Origin: a virus
Length of the DNA: 64,000 nt
Virus record (IMG/VR): IMGVR_UViG_3300021963_000067
Coordinates: 1-64,000 of that record
Strand: one strand, 5' to 3'
Position 1 is the stretch's first letter; every line of letters starts with the position of its first letter. The notes beneath the pieces were generated by a model. It was not told the DNA's origin. It did not search any database and saw only the letters and a program-made list of their open reading frames with translations. Shown piece by piece: positions 40,946 to 49,397 of this stretch. A program made the translations under genes and the position numbers.

Positions 40946-41895
40946 TGTTGCGCCTTATAGAATTTCTCAACAACAGGATTCCAGATTTTAATTTGACGAT
41001 CAACATAACGATCACCTTGCTCTGGAGTACCATCGTAGGCCTGTACTGCTCTTGTCTTAAATTGTTCCCGAACTTCTGGATCCTTAAGAGCATCTCTATA
41101 TACTTTGTTTAGATAGCTGATAATGTGTCTTGGTGTTCCCGCCGGAGCATAAACTCCGTGAAAGTTAGAAGCGATAAAATCTGGAACTATGTCTTTGAAC
41201 AATGGAGTTGTTGGATATTGTTCTAATCTTTGCTCAGTGCTAAATGCAATCGGTTTAACCTTGCCAGCTTGAACCATAGACAATGCATCGCTAGAACTTG
41301 ATCCGATAAAGGCAAGTTGTCCAGAACTTAGATCCATCAAGACTTGTGGAGTACTTTTATATGGAACCGCAGTGGCTTCAGTTTGTGCATGGGACAATAT
41401 CTTTGATATAAAAAGATTACACATATTATAAGCACACCCGTATGAAAATTTATTTGGATTTTTCTTAACGTCGGCAAGTAAATCGGATAACGTGTTGTAT
41501 TTGCTATCTGCCGCTACGTATATTCCTTGAGGAGTAATAACAGTCAATGACACTGTAGCAAAATTTTCTCTTGGAATCCATCCAGTTGGTTTCATCAATG
41601 GGTTCATAACCACAGGAGCATTATCTGTTCCTAACAGCGTTAATCCGTCCGGTTTAGCTTCTGCTACTTCTCTTGCTCCTATAGTGGCAAATGCACCCGG
41701 CTTGTTGCTAACCACAATGTTTAATCCTGTATTGGCTCTAACTCTAGCTGCCAACATTCTACTAAATGTATCTGCTCCGCCTCCCGCACCGTAGGGAACA
41801 ACCACTGTTATAGTTTGTCCTTTAAGTTCAGCAGGCATTTCTGCAAATGTAATACTACTAAAAAATAGCAAAAATAAAACAGTTAATTTTTTCAT
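40942..41895 (-). CDS. TctC/Bug-family periplasmic solute receptor
   Basis: The 317-residue protein starts with a clear signal peptide (MKKLTVLFLLFFSSITFAEM; cleavage likely after FA). Then come the family hallmarks: ITVVVPYGAGGGADTFSRML, GLNIVVSNKPGAF, and ADSKYNTLSDLLADVKKNPN, with a PAGTPRHIISYLN late motif. Bug proteins bind carboxylates in the periplasm and pass them to TctAB transporters. No TctA or TctB is encoded here, so it would have to use host permeases or act alone. A second one lies at 58467. It is co-operonic with 2OG oxygenases, an odd pairing for a phage. Confidence 0.93.
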   Translation of the reverse strand: MKKLTVLFLLFFSSITFAEMPAELKGQTITVVVPYGAGGGADTFSRMLAARVRANTGLNIVVSNKPGAFATIGAREVAEAKPDGLTLLGTDNAPVVMNPLMKPTGWIPRENFATVSLTVITPQGIYVAADSKYNTLSDLLADVKKNPNKFSYGCAYNMCNLFISKILSHAQTEATAVPYKSTPQVLMDLSSGQLAFIGSSSSDALSMVQAGKVKPIAFSTEQRLEQYPTTPLFKDIVPDFIASNFHGVYAPAGTPRHIISYLNKVYRDALKDPEVREQFKTRAVQAYDGTPEQGDRYVDRQIKIWNPVVEKFYKAQQ

Positions 41896-41902
41896 AATGA
41901 TC

Positions 41903-42493
41903 TCATTTAAATTTAAAAGGTAAATCCATAGTTCCGATTTGAATACTGGTTCTAGGACCAGTTACATCAGTTATAGCATGAATGATGCTGGTGTTAATAA
42001 CAAACCACTGGTTCATTGGCCACTTGACTGCATCAAATTCTACAAGTTCGTCCATGTTATTGAACACACGATGTTCTAACGGCCATTCTGTTGCATGACC
42101 TGGTAGCTTGTAAAATCTAGTCCTACTATCTTCACCGCCACGTTCAATCATGTACCAAATTGCCCAGCGTCGGCTGTTGTCAATATGCGCACCATGTAGG
42201 GGACTTTTTCCTTCGCTTCTGCGAACCGTAGCATTAACAAAATCTTCAACGATGTTGTCCTTGACCCATTGGTCAAAGTCTTCTCCGATTTCGTACCCCA
42301 CTTGATAACGGCTAGAATATTCTTCGCCTTCCAAAACTACAGTTCGATCTACATGTACTTGGGCACCACCAGGATAGTATCCTGTGGTAATATTTTTGTG
42401 TTTCTCTTTGCCTTCATTGGCAATTGTAATTGCTCGATCTATAAAGTGCTGAGGGGGATGTGGTAATCCCTCGATTGGCATCCAGGTAAACAT
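41903..42493 (-). CDS. 2OG-Fe(II) oxygenase-like protein, 196 aa (family A)
   Basis: GAHIDNSRRWAIWYMIERGG gives H-x-D and HAITDVTGPRTSIQIG gives the distal His and Arg, as in its paralogues at 40307 and 62690. I use the ATG at 42493, because AAGGA lies 7 nt before it and the start MFTWMPIEGLP lines up with the paralogues; a longer frame to 42709 would run over the divergent promoter region and the radical-SAM gene. Family A shows conserved L-P-x-P-P near residue 10 and R-x-V near 45. Substrate unknown. Confidence 0.8.
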   Translation of the reverse strand: MFTWMPIEGLPHPPQHFIDRAITIANEGKEKHKNITTGYYPGGAQVHVDRTVVLEGEEYSSRYQVGYEIGEDFDQWVKDNIVEDFVNATVRRSEGKSPLHGAHIDNSRRWAIWYMIERGGEDSRTRFYKLPGHATEWPLEHRVFNNMDELVEFDAVKWPMNQWFVINTSIIHAITDVTGPRTSIQIGTMDLPFKFK

Positions 42494-42516
42494 TGCTATT
42501 CCTTTTATTGGCCTGT

Positions 42517-42524
42517 TATTTATT
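42517..42524 (-). promoter_or_regulatory. Late-type box AATAAATA with leader
   Basis: The box at 42524-42517 gives a roughly 18-nt leader with AAGGA before the ATG at 42493. Back-to-back with the GATAAATA box at 42541-42548. Confidence 0.5.
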
Positions 42525-42540
42525 AGGCTCTGCTGCTGGC

Positions 42541-42548
42541 GATAAATA
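42541..42548 (+). promoter_or_regulatory. Late-type box GATAAATA, 8 nt from ATG
   Basis: GATAAATA is followed by TTTTCCTT and the ATG at 42557. No Shine-Dalgarno sequence. Confidence 0.55.
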
Positions 42549-42556
42549 TTTTCCTT

Positions 42557-44203
42557 ATGCATATCCCCCCACAAATTATAATTCTTTCGGACCCTTATCA
42601 ATTGGATACAGTGAGGTACATGGGTCCATACGTTGTTAAAAATCATCTCAAGCAGGCCGGATTTGACGTTGTTGTAATTGATTACTTCACTCGTTTTGAA
42701 AATGATCAAGAGTTTTTTGATTATTTGGAAAATTTTGTTAGCGATAGACTACAGGCCATAATGGTTAGTACAACATTTACCTATTCAAGTCCTACTGACT
42801 TTGCATGGGCTCGATCCGAAATGAGCAAACATATAACTACTGAAACTGCTGAAACCAAACAAGGTTGGTGGGATTATGTAAAAGCCAGTTCCCTATATCT
42901 GTGGAAGGGTAATAACGAGGATATGAATTCTTGGTTTTCGGGTGTAAGGAATATTTTATCCAAAAAGAATTCTCAAGCTAAAATTGTCTTAGGAGGAGAA
43001 AGACTAAATTGGATTTATAAATTTGATCCAAGGGCTCTCCCAGATGACTATGCTCTAAAACAAGTAGATCTCTGCATCCTAGGCAGAGTTGATTTATTCA
43101 TAGGTGATCTTATGAAACGATTTACAACAGGATCCCTAGGACAATATGCTCTTAACATTCACAAAAAGAATGATATAGATTATTACATTCCGCCTCCGCA
43201 TTTACAGTATAGTCATCACAAGGATGATATTCCGGACAGCACATTTGGTATAGAAGATGCTGTGCTTCCAGGAGAATGGTTGCCATTTGAAAATGCTAGA
43301 GGTTGTGCATTTAATTGCAAGTATTGTAATTATGATAAAGGGCATAGTCAAAAAAAATCCATGGAACAAACTCGTGCAGAATTTATGCGTAATTATGAAT
43401 TGCATGGCACAACAGGCTACAGCTTTACCTGCGAATGTTTCAACGATGACTATCAATATGTCCGAGACTTTCATGCAATGGTTAAGACTTTGCCTTTTGT
43501 TTTAGAATGGAACGGTTATGCCCGATTTGATCTTAGCCACAAGTATGATGATCTTGCAGAACTTACTGTAGACAGTGGTGGCCGCAGTTTGATTATAGGC
43601 ATAGAAACTCTAAATTGGGAAGTAGGAAAGAAAATGGGTCGCGGCCTAAAGCCAGAGAGAGTATTAGAACTTGCTGACCAGTATAAACGTGCAGGAGAAA
43701 AATACGGAGGTATACATCTCAAGGGCTGTTTCATTATAGGCCTTCCAGGCGAGACTATTGAAAGTCAAACTGCCACAAACAAATTTATCAGTGAACAAAC
43801 GTATTTTAATGCTGTTCTAGGCAATGTATTAGAAGTCATGCCCTACGAAGATGACCTATCGGGCGTTTTTGATTTTGCTGGTATAAATGTCAATCCAAAA
43901 AAATATGGATTTGAAGAACTATCATTTGATCCTTATTACTGGAAACATCATACCATGGACGTCTATCAAGCTATAGACATGAATTATCAATTTAACGAAG
44001 CCAACAAGCTCAACCCGTATACATACAAGTACAACAACGGCAAACGAAATGTCAATCTATTCTTTTATTCTGCCATGCGAAGTCTAGGATACAACCATGC
44101 AGAATCAATGAATAAGTTTAACAACGTTCCCGAAGTCTACGATCAATGCCGTGATAAGATAAAACGTTATCACGATTTACTTTTAAAAATATGGTGTGAA
44201 TAA
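42557..44203 (+). CDS. Radical SAM protein with B12-binding-like N-terminus (second copy)
   Basis: The cysteines C250, C254 and C257 (ARGCAFNCKYC) define the radical-SAM cluster. An N-terminal domain with QLDTVRYMGPYVVKNHLKQA and FDVVVIDYF resembles the B12-binding fold without an obvious DxHxxG. IGIETLNWEVGKKMGRG and GCFIIGLPGETIESQ are standard barrel motifs. At 548 residues it is longer than its paralogue at 34340, with an insert near residues 90-130. It heads a four-gene operon (this, SDR, unknown, PP-loop) with no gaps, indicating one pathway. Confidence 0.9.
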   Translation: MHIPPQIIILSDPYQLDTVRYMGPYVVKNHLKQAGFDVVVIDYFTRFENDQEFFDYLENFVSDRLQAIMVSTTFTYSSPTDFAWARSEMSKHITTETAETKQGWWDYVKASSLYLWKGNNEDMNSWFSGVRNILSKKNSQAKIVLGGERLNWIYKFDPRALPDDYALKQVDLCILGRVDLFIGDLMKRFTTGSLGQYALNIHKKNDIDYYIPPPHLQYSHHKDDIPDSTFGIEDAVLPGEWLPFENARGCAFNCKYCNYDKGHSQKKSMEQTRAEFMRNYELHGTTGYSFTCECFNDDYQYVRDFHAMVKTLPFVLEWNGYARFDLSHKYDDLAELTVDSGGRSLIIGIETLNWEVGKKMGRGLKPERVLELADQYKRAGEKYGGIHLKGCFIIGLPGETIESQTATNKFISEQTYFNAVLGNVLEVMPYEDDLSGVFDFAGINVNPKKYGFEELSFDPYYWKHHTMDVYQAIDMNYQFNEANKLNPYTYKYNNGKRNVNLFFYSAMRSLGYNHAESMNKFNNVPEVYDQCRDKIKRYHDLLLKIWCE

Positions 44204-44760
44204 TGAAAGTGGCTATAACAGGACATACATACGGAATCGGCAAAGCACTCGAAACAAAGTTTTTTATCGAAGGGTGGCAAGTTGTTGGGTTTAGCAGATC
44301 CAATGGTTATGACATTTCTAAGCCCGAAGATAGAGCAAGAATTATAGAACAATCACAGGATTGTGATTTTTTCATTAACAATGCCTATTCAACATATGCA
44401 CAATGCGAATTATTGTTTGAGCTATGGCAAGCATGGCAAGGAAAACAAAAAAGAATCATCAACATGTCCAGCAGTATTGTGGGACGTTGGCAAAATGATT
44501 TTAGAGATATCAAATATCGAAATGCTAAAGTAGCTCTAGAAGACGCCTGTGATTTTTTATCCAACAAATCAGAGTGGCCAAATGTCATGGTAGTGCGCCC
44601 CTGTTTAACTGATACTCCTACATCTAAACCAAATACAAAACCCAATAAAGTTGACCCTAATGACTTTGCTGATTATTTTTACAACAGTATTGATAAAGAT
44701 TTACTATTCCGAGTGCAGTCTTTTGGGCTAGCTGTAAAAGGCCATAGAGGCTTTATCTAA
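44203..44760 (+). CDS. Short-chain dehydrogenase/reductase, 185 aa
   Basis: A short SDR with the core residues kept: GHTYGIGKA cofactor loop (7-15), FINNAYS (about 57-63), INMSSS catalytic Ser region (about 86-91), and YRNAKVAL (YxxxK, about 106-113). It is shorter than typical SDRs because the C-terminal substrate loop is cut. It probably reduces or oxidises an intermediate of the operon's pathway with NAD(P). Its ATG overlaps the radical-SAM stop (TAATG) and its stop overlaps the next ATG. Confidence 0.85.
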   Translation: MKVAITGHTYGIGKALETKFFIEGWQVVGFSRSNGYDISKPEDRARIIEQSQDCDFFINNAYSTYAQCELLFELWQAWQGKQKRIINMSSSIVGRWQNDFRDIKYRNAKVALEDACDFLSNKSEWPNVMVVRPCLTDTPTSKPNTKPNKVDPNDFADYFYNSIDKDLLFRVQSFGLAVKGHRGFI

Positions 44761-45467
44761 TGTTAGATGGTATCAAACAATACCTATATCTAGTAGTTGA
44801 TCGAGAAACAAATCTTGTATTGACTAGATGTCAAAATGCTTCTACGGCCAATGCGGTTAGTAGGGGATTTTTAAATTCGACTATAATGGTTATTAATCGA
44901 CCTGACTTTTTTAACAATGATAAAATGCAGAAGTATCGTGATAATAATCAAATAACATTTAAACTGACCACAAATGACTTTTCTGGTATTTCATCCCTAG
45001 AAGCTAATGTTGGCGAAAAAGTAGCCAACAGTAATTATAATTTTAATTTTATAGAACAGACTGTAGTAGAGCAATCGTGGACCGATAAACGAAAATTAGC
45101 TAATGCCCGTTCTAAGATTTTTTCTATAATTGAAGCTAAAATTGAACGATACTTAGCAAGATACACTTTGTTTGTGGGCGACAGTATTTTATATCAATAC
45201 CTAGCTCAGGAATTTAGCAAATGTGATGTTAAGAATAATTGTTATTCAGAATCTATCTTAGAATATTCAAATATAATGTCGATGTTGCCATCTGAAGCAT
45301 TTAATGATTTAAAAATGAAATATGATTCTTTTTGTTTAACTAGTGTCAGATACGCAGCTATATGGGAAAAAACTGTTATAGCAATTAATGCAATGAAAAC
45401 ATATTCGGATATAAATTATTTTTATGCAGATCTTGAGGCCGAATTAGCAGGGATGAATCGACAATGA
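44760..45467 (+). CDS. Unknown protein, 235 aa, in the radical-SAM/PP-loop operon
   Basis: No domain recognised. The first 60 residues form strands (YLYLVVDRETNLVLTRCQN) and the last 150 are helical (RSKIFSIIEAKIERYLARYT and similar). It has no signal peptide or membrane segment. Its start and stop overlap both neighbours (TAATG and ATGA), so it is tightly coupled to the SDR and PP-loop genes and probably acts with them. It could be a scaffold or a carrier-like acceptor; no carrier-protein D-S-L motif is present. It is the best candidate for a novel component in this operon. Confidence 0.65.
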   Translation: MLDGIKQYLYLVVDRETNLVLTRCQNASTANAVSRGFLNSTIMVINRPDFFNNDKMQKYRDNNQITFKLTTNDFSGISSLEANVGEKVANSNYNFNFIEQTVVEQSWTDKRKLANARSKIFSIIEAKIERYLARYTLFVGDSILYQYLAQEFSKCDVKNNCYSESILEYSNIMSMLPSEAFNDLKMKYDSFCLTSVRYAAIWEKTVIAINAMKTYSDINYFYADLEAELAGMNRQ

Positions 45468-46555
45468 ATTCTATCAAGGTTACAATCGATTATATTAAAT
45501 CTTTAAACTATTTTAACAACGGCGCTACTAGCGATGATATTAAAATATTTTCTGATATTAAGAATGTTGTATCATCGTCTTGGATTATTGACAGAACTGA
45601 CTGTGCTAAGACCCCATTCCGCAGTCATTTGATGCATGAATATAAAATAACTAATAACTCTTTTTTTAATAATAATTTAACATTAGATGATATCTGTATT
45701 GATACAGCTCGAACATTTAAAGATTTATCAAACAAAATATATATATTGTGGAGTGGTGGGTTAGATTCAACTGTTCTCATAATCAGTATGCTCAAAGCTG
45801 GGATTGAAAAAGAAAAGATAACGATAGCCTGTAATCCAGATGGATTAAAAGAGAATTATAATTTTTATCGAAAATTTATTTTACCCAATTTTGAAGTTAT
45901 CGCTTCAGAAAAACTAATGCAACAAGCCAGTATTACAGGAATTAAAGATGGAGTAATACTTAATGGTGATCCTGCTGATGCACTGTACGGAATAGACTTA
46001 TCGTTTAGTCTAGTTGAAAAGTATGGGATTGATTTTTTAAAGCAACCCTGTTCTAGAGAAGCGTTGACTAATTATTTTGTTTCTAAAAATATGGACATTC
46101 GATCAGCTAATTGTTGGTACGATTTCTTCATGCTGTCAACTGATCAGTCTCCAAGAGAAATTAAAACCATGGATGATTTCTCTTGGTGGATAACATTTAA
46201 TCATCGTTGGCAATCGGCCAATGAAAAACTTAAACTTAGAATTTTAGATGATTCCAATTACAAAACATTTTTTGGAAATGAACAATTTCAAAATTGGGCT
46301 TGTTATCGAAATAACAGTTCTATAGAAACTTTAAAAGATTTTAAATTAGAATTGAAAAAAATTATCTACGAGTACACCGGAGATCGAGATTATTTTGATA
46401 ACAAAATAAAATTACATTCAAATAGTCATGCATTTGGACTAAATTCATATTCTGCGATCTTAAGCAGTAATCAAAAATTAATGTCCTCAGAATTTAATAT
46501 ATACGACTTTTATAATAAAAATAATTTTATGACAGATTGGTTATCCATCAATTAG
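45464..46555 (+). CDS. PP-loop ATPase, asparagine-synthase-like
   Basis: The pyrophosphate loop SGGLDST is at residues 97-103 and LNGDPADALYG at 166-176 parallels the G-D-x-x-D-x-L-x-G of asparagine synthetase C-domains. This fold adenylates a carboxylate or carbonyl and releases pyrophosphate, giving an amide or a thiolated product. No N-terminal glutaminase domain is present: the first 95 residues are unlike it. It ends the operon after the 235-aa protein and converges with the 104-aa gene (4-bp overlap). Four further SGGxDS proteins occur in the island. Confidence 0.82.
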   Translation: MNSIKVTIDYIKSLNYFNNGATSDDIKIFSDIKNVVSSSWIIDRTDCAKTPFRSHLMHEYKITNNSFFNNNLTLDDICIDTARTFKDLSNKIYILWSGGLDSTVLIISMLKAGIEKEKITIACNPDGLKENYNFYRKFILPNFEVIASEKLMQQASITGIKDGVILNGDPADALYGIDLSFSLVEKYGIDFLKQPCSREALTNYFVSKNMDIRSANCWYDFFMLSTDQSPREIKTMDDFSWWITFNHRWQSANEKLKLRILDDSNYKTFFGNEQFQNWACYRNNSSIETLKDFKLELKKIIYEYTGDRDYFDNKIKLHSNSHAFGLNSYSAILSSNQKLMSSEFNIYDFYNKNNFMTDWLSIN

Positions 46556-46866
46556 GTTTCAGTAAACTCGCTAGATTTACCTATTCCTTTTAACGTTAAA
46601 AATTCATCACGTTGCTTGAAAAAAGCTACGATAATCGGATTGCCGCACCACTCGTTAAAATCTTCTTGAGAGTTAAAAACTGTAATAGTAGTTCCTGTAA
46701 ATATATCGGGCGAATAATGACCATCAGTGGATAAAATTTTACCTTGTTGAATAAAAGTTTCTCGCAATTGTCTGACTTCGTCTGCAATAGGAAATCGCAT
46801 GTCCTGCTCTGGCGGAAATGGTTTATTTTCTGGATAGGTATAGGTCATTTTTACAATATATGGCAT
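46552..46866 (-). CDS. Small protein, ferredoxin-like fold, 104 aa
   Basis: MPYIVKMTYTYPENKPFPPE begins a strand, then a long helix (ADEVRQLRETFIQQG) and TTITVFNSQEDFNEWCGNPI, a strand-helix end that suggests a dimeric alpha/beta-barrel (ABM/EthD-like) protein. It resembles the 124-aa protein at 36302 in layout. GAGGAG precedes the ATG, and a GATAAATA box (46889-46896) lies 22 nt upstream, so this gene has a conventional leader. No active-site residue identifiable. Confidence 0.6.
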   Translation of the reverse strand: MPYIVKMTYTYPENKPFPPEQDMRFPIADEVRQLRETFIQQGKILSTDGHYSPDIFTGTTITVFNSQEDFNEWCGNPIIVAFFKQRDEFLTLKGIGKSSEFTET

Positions 46867-46888
46867 TTGTTGATCTCCTCAATATTAG

Positions 46889-46896
46889 TATTTATC
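46889..46896 (-). promoter_or_regulatory. Late-type box GATAAATA with conventional leader
   Basis: At 46896-46889 with a roughly 22-nt leader containing GAGGAG. It lies just inside the end of the upstream PP-loop gene. Confidence 0.5.
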
Positions 46897-47761
46897 TTGG
46901 GAGAGACATCAAATTAACCAACTGATTGTATTCAACTAGAGTTTTCCCAGAATATATATTTTCTAGGTCTTTTACTGCCTGAACATTTTCATGTTTAAAT
47001 AAATCAGTTTCTTCAATATATTCCCACCCTGTATATTTTTCTCTATTGGGCATTGGGAATTTTCTTCCGTAGACAAATTTTCTACTGGTCATAGAACCCT
47101 TTTTTCCAATTATCCTATTATTTCCTAAATCTTGTATAGTCGGATCAAGCATAAATGCCAATAAAGTTTCTGAACTCCAAGACAAGAAACAACTGGTTCC
47201 CTGTATATATTGTTCTTTATATAAATTAGCCCATGAGCACCAACATTCTTTTTCAACAAAATACCAAGTGTCGTTAATTGGAGAAATATAGGGTTCGTCT
47301 TGTCCCAGCAATATTTCACCGTCTAAAGATAGTGCTGCCTTCATGGTAGTCAAATATTGATATATTCCCGTTCGTGCTTTACGGGCAATTTCTAAAATTT
47401 CACCACCCTCAATAAATTTTTTAATATCAATGTTTACGACTAAGGGTTTTAGATTTTTCTTGTTGCAGTATTTGTAAGCCCATTTTAAATCATGCGGATT
47501 ATAGTCGGGAATTAAATTAACAATTACCGGAGTAATGTCCATACCTTGCGATAAAAAAACCTCCATAACTAATTCACTGTCTATTCCACCACTGTACATG
47601 CAGTAGAGTTTTCCAGATTTTGTATCGTATATTTCTTTAGCGTTTAAGATTAATTCGTCGCAATAGCTGCCTACTGATCTAGATGTCGGGTCAATCGACA
47701 ATTGAAATGACTCGCCACTGCCCGAAGTTCTGTAAAAGTTATTTTTACGTTGTTCTATCAT
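46892..47761 (-). CDS. PP-loop ATPase, 289 aa
   Basis: SGGIDSE at 57-63 is the pyrophosphate-binding loop, preceded by KLYCMYS. A cysteine-containing region KECWCSWANLY follows, and LLGQDEPYIS resembles the second nucleotide-contact loop of the N-type ATP-pyrophosphatase fold. The ATG overlaps the Rieske gene stop by 4 bp. It ends the minus operon 181-aa protein, desaturase, Rieske, PP-loop. The C-terminal half contains no standard tRNA-binding or glutaminase domain. Substrate unknown. Confidence 0.8.
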   Translation of the reverse strand: MIEQRKNNFYRTSGSGESFQLSIDPTSRSVGSYCDELILNAKEIYDTKSGKLYCMYSGGIDSELVMEVFLSQGMDITPVIVNLIPDYNPHDLKWAYKYCNKKNLKPLVVNIDIKKFIEGGEILEIARKARTGIYQYLTTMKAALSLDGEILLGQDEPYISPINDTWYFVEKECWCSWANLYKEQYIQGTSCFLSWSSETLLAFMLDPTIQDLGNNRIIGKKGSMTSRKFVYGRKFPMPNREKYTGWEYIEETDLFKHENVQAVKDLENIYSGKTLVEYNQLVNLMSLPR

Positions 47762-48597
47762 ATGGTGTTTTCTTTAATCCATCGGCCAAAATGTACACAA
47801 TGCTCCTCGAGCCGGTCTACAGAATTCATCAATGGTCTAAATGCCCCTTTTTGTTTTTCAACTATTTCTACATCTTCTTTAAAAACATCTTCTAGTGTGA
47901 TAAATTCGTTTATTTTTTCCTGTGATACAGCTGGATCAAAATAAAACTGAGTAGTCCAATCAAATCCAAATTCGTTATCTGATTGTCTCGGCGCTACTGT
48001 ATTAATTCCCAAACACCCCGGACTCCATTCTATGAATGTCCACGGATAAACAATTAACCACCATCCATCTTTGTGTGTTTGTACTACCCAATCTTCACCT
48101 TGATTCATTTGTATATCACTTAGGTCTACCATAGTAGACAATCTAGGATGAACCCCACCGTGCCTAATATGCAATAGATCTGTTTGTATTTCCATCATCC
48201 ACAGCGCACTCCCTAAACTAGACCCTGTGCAGGTATGACTGTATTTGAGATTTTTTTCATTTGCAAGATCATCTACCCATTTGTGATCGGGCTCAACAAA
48301 ATTCTTAAAGACTAGTCCCGATACTCCCACTGTCGCAGTACCACATTTTAATTTTTTATTATTGTTAATCGGCACACCGGATTCGGTCCATTTAAATCCA
48401 TGAAACTTGCAAGTGATATTATTGGTATGTGTTCCTGGATCTGCTAGGGGATACATCCGGTGTGGGCAGAATCTATTCAACAGATTCACCGAATTCTCTG
48501 CCTTGTTTAAAATATATTCAGATACTACAAAGTTATTATTATCTAGTGCAGAAATGTGTGAAAGTACTTTAGGTGAATTTTTAAACATTGATGTCAT
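47758..48597 (-). CDS. Rieske non-heme iron oxygenase-like protein
   Basis: The Rieske cluster residues are C44, H46 (RFCPHRMYP) and C63, H66 (ITCKFHGFKW). The mononuclear iron region TDLLHIRHGGVHP (D140, H143 and H150 as likely ligands; spacing differs by two from the usual D-x2-H-x4-H), with a downstream FKEDVEIVEKQKG that resembles the final Asp and Glu region of ring-hydroxylating oxygenases. These use reductase-delivered electrons to hydroxylate C-H bonds. No reductase or ferredoxin gene is seen. It is coupled by 4-bp overlaps to the desaturase and PP-loop genes, indicating a shared pathway. Confidence 0.88.
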   Translation of the reverse strand: MTSMFKNSPKVLSHISALDNNNFVVSEYILNKAENSVNLLNRFCPHRMYPLADPGTHTNNITCKFHGFKWTESGVPINNNKKLKCGTATVGVSGLVFKNFVEPDHKWVDDLANEKNLKYSHTCTGSSLGSALWMMEIQTDLLHIRHGGVHPRLSTMVDLSDIQMNQGEDWVVQTHKDGWWLIVYPWTFIEWSPGCLGINTVAPRQSDNEFGFDWTTQFYFDPAVSQEKINEFITLEDVFKEDVEIVEKQKGAFRPLMNSVDRLEEHCVHFGRWIKENTI

Positions 48598-49397
48598 TGG
48601 TTATCGTTTTTAATTAATTTTATTAACCAGTAGGTAGGATCTATTTCCCACCACCTGCGCCCATAATTAGGATTACGGCCATCACCGTGATGATTGTTAT
48701 GCCATGCTTCGCCTAGGATAACGGGAAACAACCAGGGACAATTTACACTATCATCTTTAGTGTTATAATTTCTATAGCCTGCCCAAGGCATATGAGTGAT
48801 GCTGGTCTGTATTAGAAAACTATGTAGAGTAATAAATGCTGGTAATGCCAATAGATAGATCCATAGGTCTATGCTGATTAGTGCGACCAGTAAATTAGTA
48901 ATCCATAATATTTTTATGTAATGCTTGTGTGCAAATACCATGTCCGGGTCTTGTAATAGGTCTACTACAGATCGAATACTCATAGTGTCTTTCTTAAACA
49001 TCCACAGGATGTAGCTGTGCCAAAACCCATCTCGAGGACTGTGTGCATCTCCTTCCCGATCAGCATACCTATGATGATAACCTCTATGAATACCTATCCA
49101 GAATAAAGGACTACCTTGTCCTGCTAGTATTCCGAACCAAAGTAAAATCCTCTTGGTCAATGAGTTAACACTAAACCCCTTATGTGAGAACAATCTATGA
49201 TAGCCTGCAGACACACCCAGCATCTTAATGCACACATAACCTATAAGAGTTGCAATCCACCACCATGCAGGTGAAGAGCCGGCAATGATGCTGTATATTG
49301 CATACACTCCTATAAACTGCATAGGGATTATTGACCCCCATAGATTGGTAAAATGGAATGTATTTTTTACAAGTTGTTTTATTGGTGTTTTTTCCAT
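48594..49397 (-). CDS. Delta-9-type acyl desaturase
   Basis: The three His boxes of membrane desaturases are present: HRLFSH (67-72), HRGYHH (104-109) and HNNHH (about 234-238). Hydrophobic segments lie near residues 25-60 and 155-185, as in bacterial stearoyl-CoA-like desaturases of 260-300 residues. It introduces a cis double bond into membrane acyl chains, needing an electron donor from the host. It overlaps the upstream 181-aa gene by 19 bp and the Rieske gene by 4 bp. With the FA-hydroxylase-like gene at 35855 it suggests lipid remodelling late in infection. Confidence 0.93.
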   Translation of the reverse strand: MEKTPIKQLVKNTFHFTNLWGSIIPMQFIGVYAIYSIIAGSSPAWWWIATLIGYVCIKMLGVSAGYHRLFSHKGFSVNSLTKRILLWFGILAGQGSPLFWIGIHRGYHHRYADREGDAHSPRDGFWHSYILWMFKKDTMSIRSVVDLLQDPDMVFAHKHYIKILWITNLLVALISIDLWIYLLALPAFITLHSFLIQTSITHMPWAGYRNYNTKDDSVNCPWLFPVILGEAWHNNHHGDGRNPNYGRRWWEIDPTYWLIKLIKNDNQ

